64,000 nucleotides of DNA. Source: Intrasporangiaceae bacterium URHB0013. Lineage in GTDB: Bacteria; Actinomycetota; Actinomycetes; Actinomycetales; Dermatophilaceae. A program made the position numbers and the translations under genes. The notes under the pieces are model-generated. The model had not been told where the DNA came from. It did not search any database and saw only the letters and a program-made list of their open reading frames with translations. Shown in pieces: positions 17,079-26,366 of this stretch; position 1 is the stretch's first letter, and every line of letters starts with the position of its first letter. The DNA is taken from the NCBI GenBank assembly GCA_000620545.1, contig JIBA01000014.1, positions 186,001 through 250,000 of the forward strand, given 5' to 3'.

Positions 17079-18212
17079 ATGGAGATCGAGACGCTCGACG
17101 AGCTGGACGACCACCTCGCCTCCGACGGTGCCCTGCGCGGGCTCCGGCTCCAGGGTCTCGACCTCACGTCCTACGGCAACCGTCTCAGCGCGTACGGCGA
17201 CCTCACCGGGCTCGTCGTCCTCGGCGGCACGGTGCCCGTCCCGGTGGCCGAGCTGCTCGTGGCACGCGGCGCGATCCTCTTCCCCGGCGTTGCCGATGCA
17301 CCGGTCGACCCGTGGCGCGGCCTCTACCTGCCGTCCGACCTCTACGACGGTCTCGAGCGCGGCTACGCCGAGACCCCCGATGCCAAGGCCTACGCCTGGT
17401 TCGTGGACGCGCGTCTGCGCACCGACGCCTACGCCACCCTGGTGCGCGCCATCCACGACGACTCCGTGACGGACGAGCTGGACGAGCTCGTCACGGGACG
17501 TTCCGTCGTCGGCATCATGGGCGGGCACGCACTGCAACGCGGCTCAGCGGCATACACCCGCGCCGCGGGCCTGGGGCACGCCCTTGCGCAGGAGGGGCAC
17601 CTGGTCGCGACCGGTGGCGGCCCGGGCGCGATGGAGGCGGCGAACCTCGGGGCCCTGTGTCGGAGCGCGGCGGCCGTGGAGGAGGCCGTCGGTCGTCTCG
17701 CCGTGGTGCCCGGGTTCCGGCCCGACGTGACGGCCTGGGCCGCGACCGCGCTGGCGACGCGGCAGGTCGTCGTCGACGCCGCGCCTCCGGCAGCGCCCGA
17801 GACGCTCGGCGCGTCGGCCCGTTCCCTGGGCATCCCGACGTGGTTCTACGGCCACGAGCCGCCCAACGTCTTCTGCGACGTCATCGCCAAGTACTTCTCC
17901 AACGCGATCCGCGAGGAGGGTCTGCTCGCGCGGTCGAACGCCGGCATCGTCGTGCTCGACGGCGCGGCCGGCACGGTGCAGGAGATCTTCCAGGCCGCGA
18001 CGCCGCTCTACTATGCGCGCGAGGGCGCGCCGCTGCCCCCGCTCGTGCTCGTCGGGCGGGAGCACTGGACCGAGCGGGTGCCGGTCTGGCCCGCCCTCAC
18101 CGCCCTAGCCAGCGGTCGCCCGATGTCGGACGCGATCCACCTGGTCGAGTCGGTCGACGAGGTTCTCCCCCTGCTGCCCCCGCCCGCCCCGGCCCCGCCC
18201 GCGGCCCCTTGA
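17079..18212 (+). CDS. LOG-family (lysine-decarboxylase-like) nucleotide-processing protein
   Basis: A 377-residue protein. Residues about 145-300 hold the LOG/Rossmann core: RSVVGIMGGHALQRG, then LVATGGGPGAMEAANLGAL, which is the family's GGGPGxMEAxN phosphoribohydrolase motif, and later GIVVLDGAAGTVQEIFQ, a variant of PGGxGTxxE. Typical LOG enzymes cleave nucleoside monophosphates to free bases; here an extra 130-residue N-terminal part (LVVLGGTVPVPVAELLVARGAILFPG) and a Pro-rich tail make it longer, as in actinobacterial Rossmann-fold homologues. The altered second motif (GAAGTVQE) lowers confidence in catalysis. Monocistronic; convergent with prpE across a repeat-filled gap. Confidence 0.75.
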   Translation: MEIETLDELDDHLASDGALRGLRLQGLDLTSYGNRLSAYGDLTGLVVLGGTVPVPVAELLVARGAILFPGVADAPVDPWRGLYLPSDLYDGLERGYAETPDAKAYAWFVDARLRTDAYATLVRAIHDDSVTDELDELVTGRSVVGIMGGHALQRGSAAYTRAAGLGHALAQEGHLVATGGGPGAMEAANLGALCRSAAAVEEAVGRLAVVPGFRPDVTAWAATALATRQVVVDAAPPAAPETLGASARSLGIPTWFYGHEPPNVFCDVIAKYFSNAIREEGLLARSNAGIVVLDGAAGTVQEIFQAATPLYYAREGAPLPPLVLVGREHWTERVPVWPALTALASGRPMSDAIHLVESVDEVLPLLPPPAPAPPAAP

Positions 18213-18219
18213 CCTTCAC

Positions 18220-18339
18220 CCGGTTCGAGGTGATCCCGCTCGTCACGTCGCCGCCGCGATCACCTCGAACCGGCGGAAGCCCCGCCGCGGTCGAGGTGAT
18301 CGCGGCTGCACCGTCGGTGTCGGTATCACCTCGAACCGG
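18220..18339. repeat. REP-like palindromic repeat, four alternating copies
   Basis: The motif CCGGTTCGAGGTGATC occurs at 18220-18235 (+), 18258-18273 (-), 18288-18301 (+, lacking one T and the outer bases) and 18325-18339 (-). Neighbouring copies are inverted, so the 120 bp forms two consecutive hairpins between the convergent stops of the LOG gene and prpE. It can serve as a bidirectional terminator; the layout resembles BIME/REP clusters. Confidence 0.7.
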
Positions 18340-18352
18340 GCGCGGGTCGGGG

Positions 18353-20278
18353 TCAGGCCGGGTCAGCAGAGGTCGGGGGGCGCAGGACGGGGGCGACGGC
18401 GTCGAGCACGGACGCGTCCTCGATCGTCGCGGGCACGACGGGCACCTTGCCGTCGGCGAGCTCCCGCATCGTCTTGCGCAGGATCTTGCCCGACCGCGTC
18501 TTGGGCAGGGCGCCGACGATGTCGACCTGGTGCAGGGCCGCCACGGCCCCCACCTCGAGGCGGACCCGCGCGACGAGCTCGTGGCGGATGCGCTCCCCGT
18601 CGGCCTCCGCGTCGACCCCTGACTTCAGCACGACGAGCCCGCGCGGCACCTGGCCCTTGACGTCGTCGTGGACCCCGATGACCGCGCACTCGGCGACCGC
18701 CTCGTGGCCGGCGAGCGCAGCCTCGAGCGAGCCCGTCGAGAGCCGGTGCCCGGCGACGTTGAGGACGTCGTCGGTGCGTCCCATGACGAAGAGGTAGCCG
18801 TCCTCGTCGAGGTAGCCGCCGTCGCCGGTCAGGTAGTAGCCGGGGTGCGCCGAGAGGTAGGAGCTGACGTAGCGGTCGTCGTCGCCCCAGAGCGTCGGCA
18901 GCGTGCCGGGCGGCATCGGGAGCTTGATGCAGATCGCCCCCTCGGTCTCCGGCTCGACCTCCGCGCCCGTGGCGTCCAGCACCCGCACGTCGTAACCGGG
19001 GACGGCGACGGTGGGTGAGCCGGCCTTGATCGGCAGCAGCTCGATCCCCTTGGGGTTGGAGGCGATCGGCCATCCGGTCTCGGTCTGCCACCAGTTGTCG
19101 ATGACCGGTTTGCCCAGTGCGGCCGAGGCCCACTCGTACGTGTCGGGGTCGAGCCGCTCGCCCGCGAGGAAGAGCGCCCGGAAGTGCGACAGGTCGTGCT
19201 CGGCGACCGCGGACGCCGCGGGGTCCTCCTTCTTGATGGCGCGGAACGCGGTGGGCGCGGTGAACATGCAGACGGCGCCGTACTGCGCGATGACGCGCCA
19301 GAACGCACCCGCGTCGGGGGTGCCCACCGGCTTGCCCTCGTAGAGGACGGTCGTCGCGCCCGTGAGCAACGGGCCGTAGACGATGTAGGAGTGGCCCACG
19401 ACCCATCCGACGTCGCTCGCGGTGAACATCGTCTCGCCCGGCGCGACGTCGTAGATGTTGGCCATCGACCAGCGGAGCGCGACGGCGTAGCCACCGCTGT
19501 CCCGGTAGATGCCCTTGGGCTTCCCGGTCGTGCCGGAGGTGTAGAGGATGTAGAGCGGGTCGGTGGCGGCGACCGTGACGCATTCGCTGCCCTCGCGTGC
19601 CGCGTCGCCCGCCTCGAAGTCGGCCCAGTCGAGATCGCGGTCCCCCAGCTCGGCGACCAGCTGCTCTCGCTGGAGCACGACGCAGTGCTCGGGCTGGTGC
19701 TGCGAGCGCCGGATCGCCTCGTCGAGGAACGGCTTGTAGGGCACGACGCGGCTGGGCTCGACCCCGCAGGACGCGGAGAGCACGACCTTGGGCGCGGCGT
19801 CGTCGATGCGCGCGGCGAGCTCCTGCGGCGCGAAGCCACCGAAGACGACCGAGTGGATGGCGCCGATGCGAGCGCACGCGAGCATCGCGACGACGGCTTC
19901 GGGGACCATCGGCATGTAGATGACGACGCGGTCCCCCTTGCCGACACCCAGGCCGCGCAGGCCTCCGGCCACGGCGCGCACCCGCTCGAGGAGGACGGCA
20001 TACGTCAGCGTGCTGCTCGTGCCCGTCACCGGGGAGTCGTAGTGGATGGCGGCCCGCTCTCCGCGACCTGCGGCGACGTGGCGGTCGACGGCGTTGAAGC
20101 AGACGTTGAGCTCGGCGTCGGGATACCACCGGTAGAAGGGCGGCCTCGAGTCGTCGAGGATCCGCGTCGGCGGCGTCACCCAGTCGATGCCCTCGGCAGC
20201 CGTGCGCCAGAAACCCTCGGGGTCCGCCAGGCTGGCTTCGTGGATGCGGTGGTATGCCGTGGAAGCGCCGTCGCTCAT
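18353..20278 (-). CDS. prpE: propionyl-CoA synthetase-type acyl-CoA synthetase
   Basis: Adenylate-forming enzyme, 641 residues: carboxylate + ATP + CoA to acyl-CoA. It reads like PrpE along its length: ARIGAIHSVVFGGFAPQELA, the P-loop YILYTSGTTGKPKGIYRDSG, ASDVGWVVGHSYIVYGPLL, VIDNWWQTETGWPI, the hinge in GRTDDVLNVAGHRLS and the acetylatable Lys in LPKTRSGKILRK near the C terminus. The PrpE-type start (YHRIHEASLADPEGFWRTAAEGIDW) favours propionate over acetate, but acetate cannot be excluded. Lys acetylation in the last motif is the known control in this family. The MFS gene ends 5 bp upstream, so they may be co-transcribed. ATG 20278 is chosen over longer frames. Confidence 0.88.
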   Translation of the reverse strand: MSDGASTAYHRIHEASLADPEGFWRTAAEGIDWVTPPTRILDDSRPPFYRWYPDAELNVCFNAVDRHVAAGRGERAAIHYDSPVTGTSSTLTYAVLLERVRAVAGGLRGLGVGKGDRVVIYMPMVPEAVVAMLACARIGAIHSVVFGGFAPQELAARIDDAAPKVVLSASCGVEPSRVVPYKPFLDEAIRRSQHQPEHCVVLQREQLVAELGDRDLDWADFEAGDAAREGSECVTVAATDPLYILYTSGTTGKPKGIYRDSGGYAVALRWSMANIYDVAPGETMFTASDVGWVVGHSYIVYGPLLTGATTVLYEGKPVGTPDAGAFWRVIAQYGAVCMFTAPTAFRAIKKEDPAASAVAEHDLSHFRALFLAGERLDPDTYEWASAALGKPVIDNWWQTETGWPIASNPKGIELLPIKAGSPTVAVPGYDVRVLDATGAEVEPETEGAICIKLPMPPGTLPTLWGDDDRYVSSYLSAHPGYYLTGDGGYLDEDGYLFVMGRTDDVLNVAGHRLSTGSLEAALAGHEAVAECAVIGVHDDVKGQVPRGLVVLKSGVDAEADGERIRHELVARVRLEVGAVAALHQVDIVGALPKTRSGKILRKTMRELADGKVPVVPATIEDASVLDAVAPVLRPPTSADPA

Positions 20279-20282
20279 GGCC

Positions 20283-21664
20283 TCACTGTGCCGTCGGCGG
20301 GGCCTGCGCGCCAGAGTCGGTGCGCCGAGGGGACGCATCCGACGGACGAGCGGTCGTGATCGCGACGCACATGACGGCGGCGACGAGACAGAGGCCACCC
20401 GCGACGTACCACGCGAGGTCGTAGGTGCCGAGCTGGTCGCGCACGAGGCCGGCGCCGAGGGCGGCTGCGGCTGCACCGAGCTGGTGCGAGGCGAAGACCC
20501 AGCCGAAGACGATGGGCGCTCGCTCGCCGTACGCGCTGCGGCACAAGGCGATCGTGGGCGGCACCGTCGCCACCCAGTCGAGCCCGTAGAAGAGCACGAA
20601 GGCGAGCATGCTGACGTGCATCGAGTCGCTGAAGAGCGATGGCAGCAGGAAGAGGGAGCCGCCTCGGAAGGTGTAGTACGCCGCGAGCAGGACCCGCGGG
20701 TCGACCCGGTCGGTGAGCCAGCCGGAGAAGACGGTTCCGACGATGTCGAAGATGCCGACGAGCGCGAGGAGTCCCGCCGCCGTGGTGGTCGGCATGCCGT
20801 GGTCGTGTGCGGCCGGGATGAAGTGGGTCCCGACGAGGCCGTTCGTCGAGGCACCGCACACGGCGAAGCTGCCGACGAGCAGCCAGAAGACCTTGGTGCG
20901 GGCGGCGTCACGCAGCGCCGTCAGGGCCAGGTGAGCCGGGTGCCCGGTCGGTCGGGGCGGGCGGCCGACCGGTGTGCCCACCGGCGCGCCGTACGCCGTG
21001 ATCCCGAGGACGCTCGGGTGGTCGTGCAGCTTCCACAGCACGAGCGGGACGACCGTCAGGGCCGCGGCCGAGGTGGCGACGGCGGCGGAGCGCCATCCGT
21101 GGTTCTCGGCGAGCCAGGCCAGCACGGGCAGGAAGACGAGCTGGCCCGTCGCACCGGCCGCCGTCAGCACCCCCGTGACGAGGCCACGCCGCTCGACGAA
21201 CCAGCGACCGGTCACGGTGGCGACCAGGCTCATCGCCATGGCGCCCGTGCCGAGGCCGACGACGATCCCCCAGCAGAGCACGAGCTGCCAGGACGCCGTC
21301 ATCCAGATCGGCAGCAGCGAGCCGACGCTCACCAGCACGAGGGCGACGGCGACGACCCGCTGGACGCCCAGTCGCTCCATCAGGGCCGCCGAGAAGGGAG
21401 CGGCCAGTCCGAAGAGGACGAGGTTGACCGACACGGCACCGCCGATGACGCCCATCGGCCAGCCGAACTCCTCGTGCAGCGGCGTCATGAGCACGCCGGG
21501 CGTCGAGCGGAAGCCCGCCGCGCCGATGATCGTCAGAAGGTCACGACGGCGACCCACCACGCCGGATGGATCCGGTGACCGGATCGGGCGGCACCTGTGG
21601 CTGTGCCGGAGGTCATCGAAGTGGCGTCGTCGGGCACGTCGGCGCGGTGGTGGGTCAGGCTCAC
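20283..21664 (-). CDS. MFS transporter with an apparent N-terminal frameshift
   Basis: A 12-helix major-facilitator transporter of the oxalate/formate or monocarboxylate type (RSTPGVLMTPLHEEFGWPMG, GLGTGAMAMSLVATVTGRWFVERRGLVTGVL). The body reads in one frame from about 21536 to the stop at 20283. The true N terminus lies in another frame: from GTG 21664 it reads to HPAWWVAVVTF and then hits TGA. Inserting one G:C pair near 21536 (CGTCAG-AAGG) joins them as AWWVAVVTFLTIIGAAGFRS, the expected first helix. So it is either a broken gene or a one-base sequencing error. The 5-bp spacing to prpE hints that it imported the acid activated there. Confidence 0.75.
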
Positions 21665-21717
21665 GGCCCCCAGCCTGTGGCATGGCGTTGCTCGGGACGA
21701 GTGGCCGGAAGGACACG

Positions 21718-22743
21718 ATGTGCAAAGATCTGGCCATGACCACTGCCACGCAGGAGCCGCACAGGGTCGCCGTCCTCGCCCTCGACGGCGTCGTCGCCTT
21801 CGAGCTCGGGCTCCCCCACCGTTTCTTCAGCGCGAGCGCCCTCGACCCGGGCTGGCCTGGCCGACTGAGCGACACTCCCCCGCCGTACGCGGTGTCGATG
21901 TGCACCCTCGACGACGGGCCCGTGATGACGTCCGCCGGTTACACCGCCCTGCCGACACACCCCAACACGGTTGTCGCCCAAGCGGACACGATCGTCGTCC
22001 CCGGCATCACCAACTCCACGATCGTCACCCACGGTGAGCTCCCCGCCGCGCTCGTCGAGCTCGCCGCCACGGCGCGTGCCGACGCTCGCTGGCTCTCGAT
22101 CTGCACCGGCGCCTTCGTCCTCGCGGGACTCGGCAAGCTCGACGGCCGCGAGGCGACGACGCACTGGGTCTACGAGGAGCTCTTCCGCCACCACTTCCCC
22201 GACGTCACCCTCAACCCCGACGTGCTCTACGTCGACCACGGCGACGTCCTCACCTCGGCGGGCAACGCGGCCGGGATCGACCTCCTGCTCCACGTGCTGC
22301 GCAGCGACCTCGGCACCGAGGCCGCCAACCGGGTCGCCCGCGGCGCCGTGGTCGCGCCGTGGCGCGCCGGTGGCCAGGCCCAGTTCATCGCGCGGCCGGT
22401 GCCCGACCCGTCGGACACCGGCACCGGGACCACCCGCACGTGGGCGCTCGAGCACCTCGACGAGCCGATCGGCCTGTCCGACCTGGCTCGTCACGCCGGC
22501 ACGAGCGTGCGGACCTTCACGCGACGCTTCCGGGAGGAGACGGGCGAGACCGCCGGCACGTGGCTCGCGCGCGCTCGCGTCGAGCGCGCTCGGCACCTGC
22601 TCGAGACGACCGACCTTCCGGTCGACCGGGTGGCCGAGGCCGCGGGGTTCGGCACGAGCGCGTCGCTGCGCCAGCACCTGACGGCCGCGGTGGGACTCTC
22701 ACCCCTCGCCTACCGCCGCACCTACCGCGCCGAGCCGGCCTGA
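21718..22743 (+). CDS. GlxA-type AraC-family transcriptional regulator (DJ-1/PfpI domain + HTH)
   Basis: A 341-residue regulator. The N-terminal half (about 10-190) is a DJ-1/PfpI-like sensor domain: RVAVLALDGVVAFELGLPHR, VPGITNSTIVTHGE, and ARWLSICTGAFVLAGLGKLDGREATTHW, where SICTGAF carries the family's nucleophile-elbow Cys. The C-terminal part (about 240-335) is an AraC double helix-turn-helix: GLSDLARHAGTSVRTFTRRF and VDRVAEAAGFGTSASLRQHL. Related proteins (GlxA, FtrA, ArgR) control amine or arginine catabolism. GGAAGGA lies 4 nt before ATG 21718, so I took that start; an in-frame ATG at 21736 is the alternative. It is divergent from the MFS-prpE pair, a likely target. Confidence 0.85.
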   Translation: MCKDLAMTTATQEPHRVAVLALDGVVAFELGLPHRFFSASALDPGWPGRLSDTPPPYAVSMCTLDDGPVMTSAGYTALPTHPNTVVAQADTIVVPGITNSTIVTHGELPAALVELAATARADARWLSICTGAFVLAGLGKLDGREATTHWVYEELFRHHFPDVTLNPDVLYVDHGDVLTSAGNAAGIDLLLHVLRSDLGTEAANRVARGAVVAPWRAGGQAQFIARPVPDPSDTGTGTTRTWALEHLDEPIGLSDLARHAGTSVRTFTRRFREETGETAGTWLARARVERARHLLETTDLPVDRVAEAAGFGTSASLRQHLTAAVGLSPLAYRRTYRAEPA

Positions 22744-22772
22744 CGCGTACTCCGACGAGAAGCGGGCGTGGG

Positions 22773-23921
22773 TCAGGTCGCGAGCGGCAGGTGGGGGTGC
22801 TTCGGCGAACGCCCTTGGAAGGACAGGATCGCCGGGTTCTGGATCTCGCCGTCACGGATCTCGATGGCCCGCTGGATCGTCGGGGTCGTGTCCCACATCT
22901 CGGGCCCGCCCATGACGGTCGGCAGGAACGGCAGCAGCGCCTCGCTGATCTCCCAGGTCGCGGCGTCCCAGAGGTAGGACGGGCTGTGGTCGACGGCGTA
23001 GTAGAGCACGTGGTCGCCGACGGTGAAGGCGGGCTCGGTGAAGGTGGTCGGCCTCGCCCAGCTGAACCCCATCCCCTCGTCGCACGACACGTCGATGACG
23101 AGACTGCCCGGCGTCATCCGCTTGAGGTCGTCGTCCGTCATGAAGGTGATGGGGGCGTCGGTGTCCTGGAGCACGCAGTTGACGACGATGTCGTGCTCGG
23201 CGAGGAACTCGCCGAGCGCCACCGGACCGTCCTCGGTCACGGCGTGGCTCACGCGCGCCGTCGTGTCGTCGGTGTCGAAGTGGACGATCCGTGCCGAGTG
23301 GATGGGTGAGGCCACGGCCGCCTTCTGGCGGTGGGTCAGCACGTCGACCTCCCCGACGCCCAGCGCGTTGAGCGCCGTGACGGCCCCACGCGCGGTGGCA
23401 CCGAAACCGATGACGACCGCGCGTCGGTGCGGACCGTAGTGACCCGTGAGCCCGGCGATCTGGAGGGCGTGCAGCACCGAGCAGTAGCCGGCCAGCTCGT
23501 TGTTCTTGTGGAAGACGTGGAGGCTGAACGAGCCGTCCTTGTTCCAGTGGTTCATCGCCTCGAAGGCGATGAGGGTCAGCTTCCGGTCGATGGCGACCTG
23601 GGTGAGCTCGGCGTCCTGCACGCAGTGCGGCCAGCCCCAGAGCACCTGGCCCATCCGCAGCGCCGAGATGTCGCGGAGCAGCGGCTTCGGCGCGAGGATG
23701 ACGTCGCACTGCGCCACGAGCTCCTCGCGACTGCGGAATCCGCCGACGAACGGCTCGAGCTGGTCGTCGGACACGCCGTGGCGCTCGCCGTAGCCGGTCT
23801 CGAGGAAGATCCGCCCCCGCAGCTCCTCCGGGATGCGCTCCAGGTGCCGGGGGTGCAGCGGTAGCCGGCGCTCGTTCTCCTTGAGCGACCGGGCCATGAC
23901 GCCGAGGCTGAGCTGGACCAT
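22773..23921 (-). CDS. N5-(carboxyethyl)ornithine synthase-like / alanine dehydrogenase-family enzyme
   Basis: A 382-residue NAD(P)-dependent oxidoreductase. N-terminal GVMARSLKENERRLPLHPRHLERIPEE matches the alanine-dehydrogenase/PNT substrate domain, but the distinctive FEAMNHWNKDGSFSLHVFHKNNELAGYCSVLHAL is the signature of N5-(carboxyethyl)ornithine synthase, which reductively couples pyruvate to the side-chain amine of ornithine or lysine. The dinucleotide fold is at about 185-225 (RRAVVIGFGATARGAVTALNAL) and DVSCDEGMGFSWARPTTF follows. AGGAGG at a good distance fixes ATG 23921. Monocistronic, facing the GlxA gene tail to tail. Substrate is a family-level inference. Confidence 0.8.
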   Translation of the reverse strand: MVQLSLGVMARSLKENERRLPLHPRHLERIPEELRGRIFLETGYGERHGVSDDQLEPFVGGFRSREELVAQCDVILAPKPLLRDISALRMGQVLWGWPHCVQDAELTQVAIDRKLTLIAFEAMNHWNKDGSFSLHVFHKNNELAGYCSVLHALQIAGLTGHYGPHRRAVVIGFGATARGAVTALNALGVGEVDVLTHRQKAAVASPIHSARIVHFDTDDTTARVSHAVTEDGPVALGEFLAEHDIVVNCVLQDTDAPITFMTDDDLKRMTPGSLVIDVSCDEGMGFSWARPTTFTEPAFTVGDHVLYYAVDHSPSYLWDAATWEISEALLPFLPTVMGGPEMWDTTPTIQRAIEIRDGEIQNPAILSFQGRSPKHPHLPLAT

Positions 23922-24010
23922 GCGCGTACCTCCTGATGGGCCGCCCCGCACTCCGGTCGGTGACCGGTCACCGGTGCCGAGCCGGGCACGACCTCGTCAG
24001 CGTACGCGTG

Positions 24011-25210
24011 TCAGGCGGTGGAGGCGGCGAGCTGGCCGCACGCCCCGTCGATGTCCTGGCCGCGGGTGTCGCGGATCGTCGTCGGGATGCCGTGGGCGCG
24101 AAGCCGCTCGACGAAGTTCTGCTCGACGCCGGGTCGCGACGCCGTCCATTTCGACCCTGGCGTCGGGTTGAGCGGGATCGGGTTGACGTGCACCCAGCCC
24201 TTGCCCCGCCGGGCCAGCTTCTCGCCGAGCAGGTCGGCGCGCCAGCCCTGGTCGTTGATGTCGCGGATCAGGGCGTACTCGATGGAGACGCGCCGACCGG
24301 TCGCCTCGAAGTAGCGGTAGGCCGCGTCGAGCGCCTCGTCGACGGACCACCGGGTGTTGATCGGCACGAGCTCGTTGCGCAGCTCGTCGTCCGGAGCGTG
24401 CAGCGAGAGTGCGAGCGTCACCGGGATGCCCTCGGCCGTGAGCTTGTCGATGCCGGGGACGAGTCCGACGGTGGACATCGTGATACCGCGGGCGGACATG
24501 CCGAGGCCGTCGGGCACCGGGTCGGTGAGGCGACGGATGGCCCCGATCGAGGCCTTGTAGTTGGCCATGGCCTCGCCCATGCCCATGAAGACGACGTTGC
24601 TGACGCGCAGCGGTGCCTCACGGTCGTCGTCCCCGCCGCCGGCGAGCTCACCCCGGCGAAGGGCACGCGCGGCCCACACGACCTGCTCGACGATCTCGCC
24701 GGCGGACATGTTGCGCGTCAGACCCGCCTGGCCGGTCGCGCAGAACGGGCAGTTCATGCCGCACCCGGCCTGGCTCGAGATGCAGATGGTGACGCGGTTG
24801 GGATAGCGCATGAGCACGGACTCGACGATCGCGCCGTCGTGCAGGCGCCACGCGTACTTCATGGTCTGGCCGTCGTCGGCGACGCGCTGCACGATGGGGG
24901 TCAGCAGCGTCGGCAGCAGGCTCGCGACGAGCTCGGACCGCCCGGCCTTGGGCAGGTCGGTCATCTGCTCGGGATCGTCCTCGAGTCGCTCGAAGTAGTG
25001 CGTCGAGAGCTGCTTGGCGCGGAACCCCTGGTGCCCCAGGGACCCGACGGCCTCCTTCCGCTCGGCCGGCGTGAGGTCGGCGAGGTGCCGCGGCGGCTTG
25101 CCGCGGCGGGGTGCCTGGAAGGTCAGCTGCCCCGGCACGGGGCGGGCGGTGGTCGGCTCGGGCAGCGCGACGGGCGCTGCCTCGGAGGCGGGGGCTGGGG
25201 TCTCAGTCAT
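24011..25210 (-). CDS. rlmN: 23S rRNA (adenine2503-C2)-methyltransferase RlmN
   Basis: Radical-SAM enzyme that methylates A2503 of 23S rRNA and A37 of some tRNAs; 399 residues. The Cx3Cx2C cluster motif is in [20 protein letters not shown]; the SAM-binding [13 protein letters not shown] and [20 protein letters not shown] are RlmN-specific, and the C-terminal catalytic Cys region appears as [19 protein letters not shown] Pro/Ala-rich N-terminal tail of about 35 residues precedes the accessory helical domain ([20 protein letters not shown]). GGAGGGGAG supports ATG 25210. It follows cdsA in the usual actinobacterial order; the hairpin at 25262 separates them. Confidence 0.95.
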   Translation of the reverse strand: MTETPAPASEAAPVALPEPTTARPVPGQLTFQAPRRGKPPRHLADLTPAERKEAVGSLGHQGFRAKQLSTHYFERLEDDPEQMTDLPKAGRSELVASLLPTLLTPIVQRVADDGQTMKYAWRLHDGAIVESVLMRYPNRVTICISSQAGCGMNCPFCATGQAGLTRNMSAGEIVEQVVWAARALRRGELAGGGDDDREAPLRVSNVVFMGMGEAMANYKASIGAIRRLTDPVPDGLGMSARGITMSTVGLVPGIDKLTAEGIPVTLALSLHAPDDELRNELVPINTRWSVDEALDAAYRYFEATGRRVSIEYALIRDINDQGWRADLLGEKLARRGKGWVHVNPIPLNPTPGSKWTASRPGVEQNFVERLRAHGIPTTIRDTRGQDIDGACGQLAASTA

Positions 25211-25261
25211 CTCCCCTCCAGTGTCTCAGGTGGAGTCAAAACGCCGTCCGCCGACAAGGCA

Positions 25262-25280
25262 GAGGGCGTATGCCGCCCTC
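25262..25280 (-). terminator. short hairpin after cdsA containing the CGTATGCCG word
   Basis: GAGGGCG (25262-25268) pairs with CGCCCTC (25274-25280) around loop TATGC. It is downstream of the minus-strand cdsA stop and upstream of rlmN. The same GACGGCATACGCCCTC-like sequence recurs at 2967-2982. Confidence 0.5.
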
Positions 25281-25381
25281 CCGCACCGGGTGCCCGCCGC
25301 GCGGTCGCGCGTGTCAGCAGGGGCGACTGGCGGTCTGCCGGAAGGGCTGGATCGGGAGCCGCGCCCTGCCGCGGCGCGCGG

Positions 25382-26350
25382 TCACACCGGCTGGGCGGCG
25401 AGCAGCGTCAGCACGGCCCAGACGATCGGCGCGACGACGACGAGCGAGTCGAGGCGGTCCATGACGCCGCCGTGACCGGGCAGGACGTTGGACATGTCCT
25501 TGATGCCGAGGTCGCGCTTGATGAGGGACTCCATGAGGTCCCCGACCGTGGCGGCGACGGCCACGCCGATCCCGAGCGCGATCCCGATGACCCACGAGTG
25601 GTCGAGCAGGAAGTGGACCGTGAGGGAGCCGCCGACGATGCAGAACACCACCGATCCGGCGAAGCCCTCCCACGACTTCTTCGGGCTGATGGTCGGGGCC
25701 ATGGGGTGCTTGCCGAAGAGGACTCCCGCCGCGTACCCGCCGACGTCGCTGCACACGGTCGTGATGAGGAAGACGAAGACCCGGCCCACACCGTCCTCGG
25801 GCGCCAGCAGGAGGATGGCGAAGCCGACGAGGAAGGTCGGGTAGGTGGCGACGAAGATGCCGCCGAGGACGTCACGCCCGGCCCCGTCGAGACGGCCGGT
25901 CCCGCGCCACAGCACGACGGCCAGGCACGTCAGGCACCAGGCGACGACGAGGCCCGCCGGACCGTGGACGAAGGCCGCCCAGAGCATCGCGACCATGCCG
26001 ACGACCGGTGGGACGAGCGGGGCCTGGACCGCAGCGTGGCGCAGCGCCGCCCGCAGCTCCCAGATGCCCACGGCCACGGCGAGCGCCACGAGCACGACGA
26101 ACGACTCCTTGCGGATGAGCAGGGTCGCGACGATGAGGATGCCGAGGCCGACGCCCACCGCGATCGCGGCCGGCAGGTTGCGTCCGGCCCGGCTCTGCTT
26201 CTTCTCGATGACCTCCTCGGCCGTGAGGCCGGCGAGTTCGTCGAGCGTGGGGTCGTACGGGACGGGCTCGAGCGGCCCGCCCCCGCCGTCGTCTGCCTGC
26301 GCCGTGGATGCGGGATCCACGGGGTCCGACGGGGAGTCTGTCGTCATCAT
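25382..26350 (-). CDS. cdsA: phosphatidate cytidylyltransferase
   Basis: Makes CDP-diacylglycerol from phosphatidic acid and CTP, the branch point to all phospholipids. 322 residues: a cytoplasmic Asp/Gly-rich head of about 60 residues (LEPVPYDPTLDELAGLTAEEV), then about eight membrane helices. The CDP-alcohol signature is seen as ISPKKSWEGFAGS and the C-terminal GDLMESLIKRDLGIKDMSNV with LPGHGGVMDRLDS, where the Asp residues bind the metals. Its start is 16 bp after the frr stop, so frr-cdsA are co-transcribed in the standard pyrH-frr-cdsA order. Confidence 0.95.
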   Translation of the reverse strand: MMTTDSPSDPVDPASTAQADDGGGGPLEPVPYDPTLDELAGLTAEEVIEKKQSRAGRNLPAAIAVGVGLGILIVATLLIRKESFVVLVALAVAVGIWELRAALRHAAVQAPLVPPVVGMVAMLWAAFVHGPAGLVVAWCLTCLAVVLWRGTGRLDGAGRDVLGGIFVATYPTFLVGFAILLLAPEDGVGRVFVFLITTVCSDVGGYAAGVLFGKHPMAPTISPKKSWEGFAGSVVFCIVGGSLTVHFLLDHSWVIGIALGIGVAVAATVGDLMESLIKRDLGIKDMSNVLPGHGGVMDRLDSLVVVAPIVWAVLTLLAAQPV

Positions 26351-26366
26351 CGGTCGAGCATCGAGG

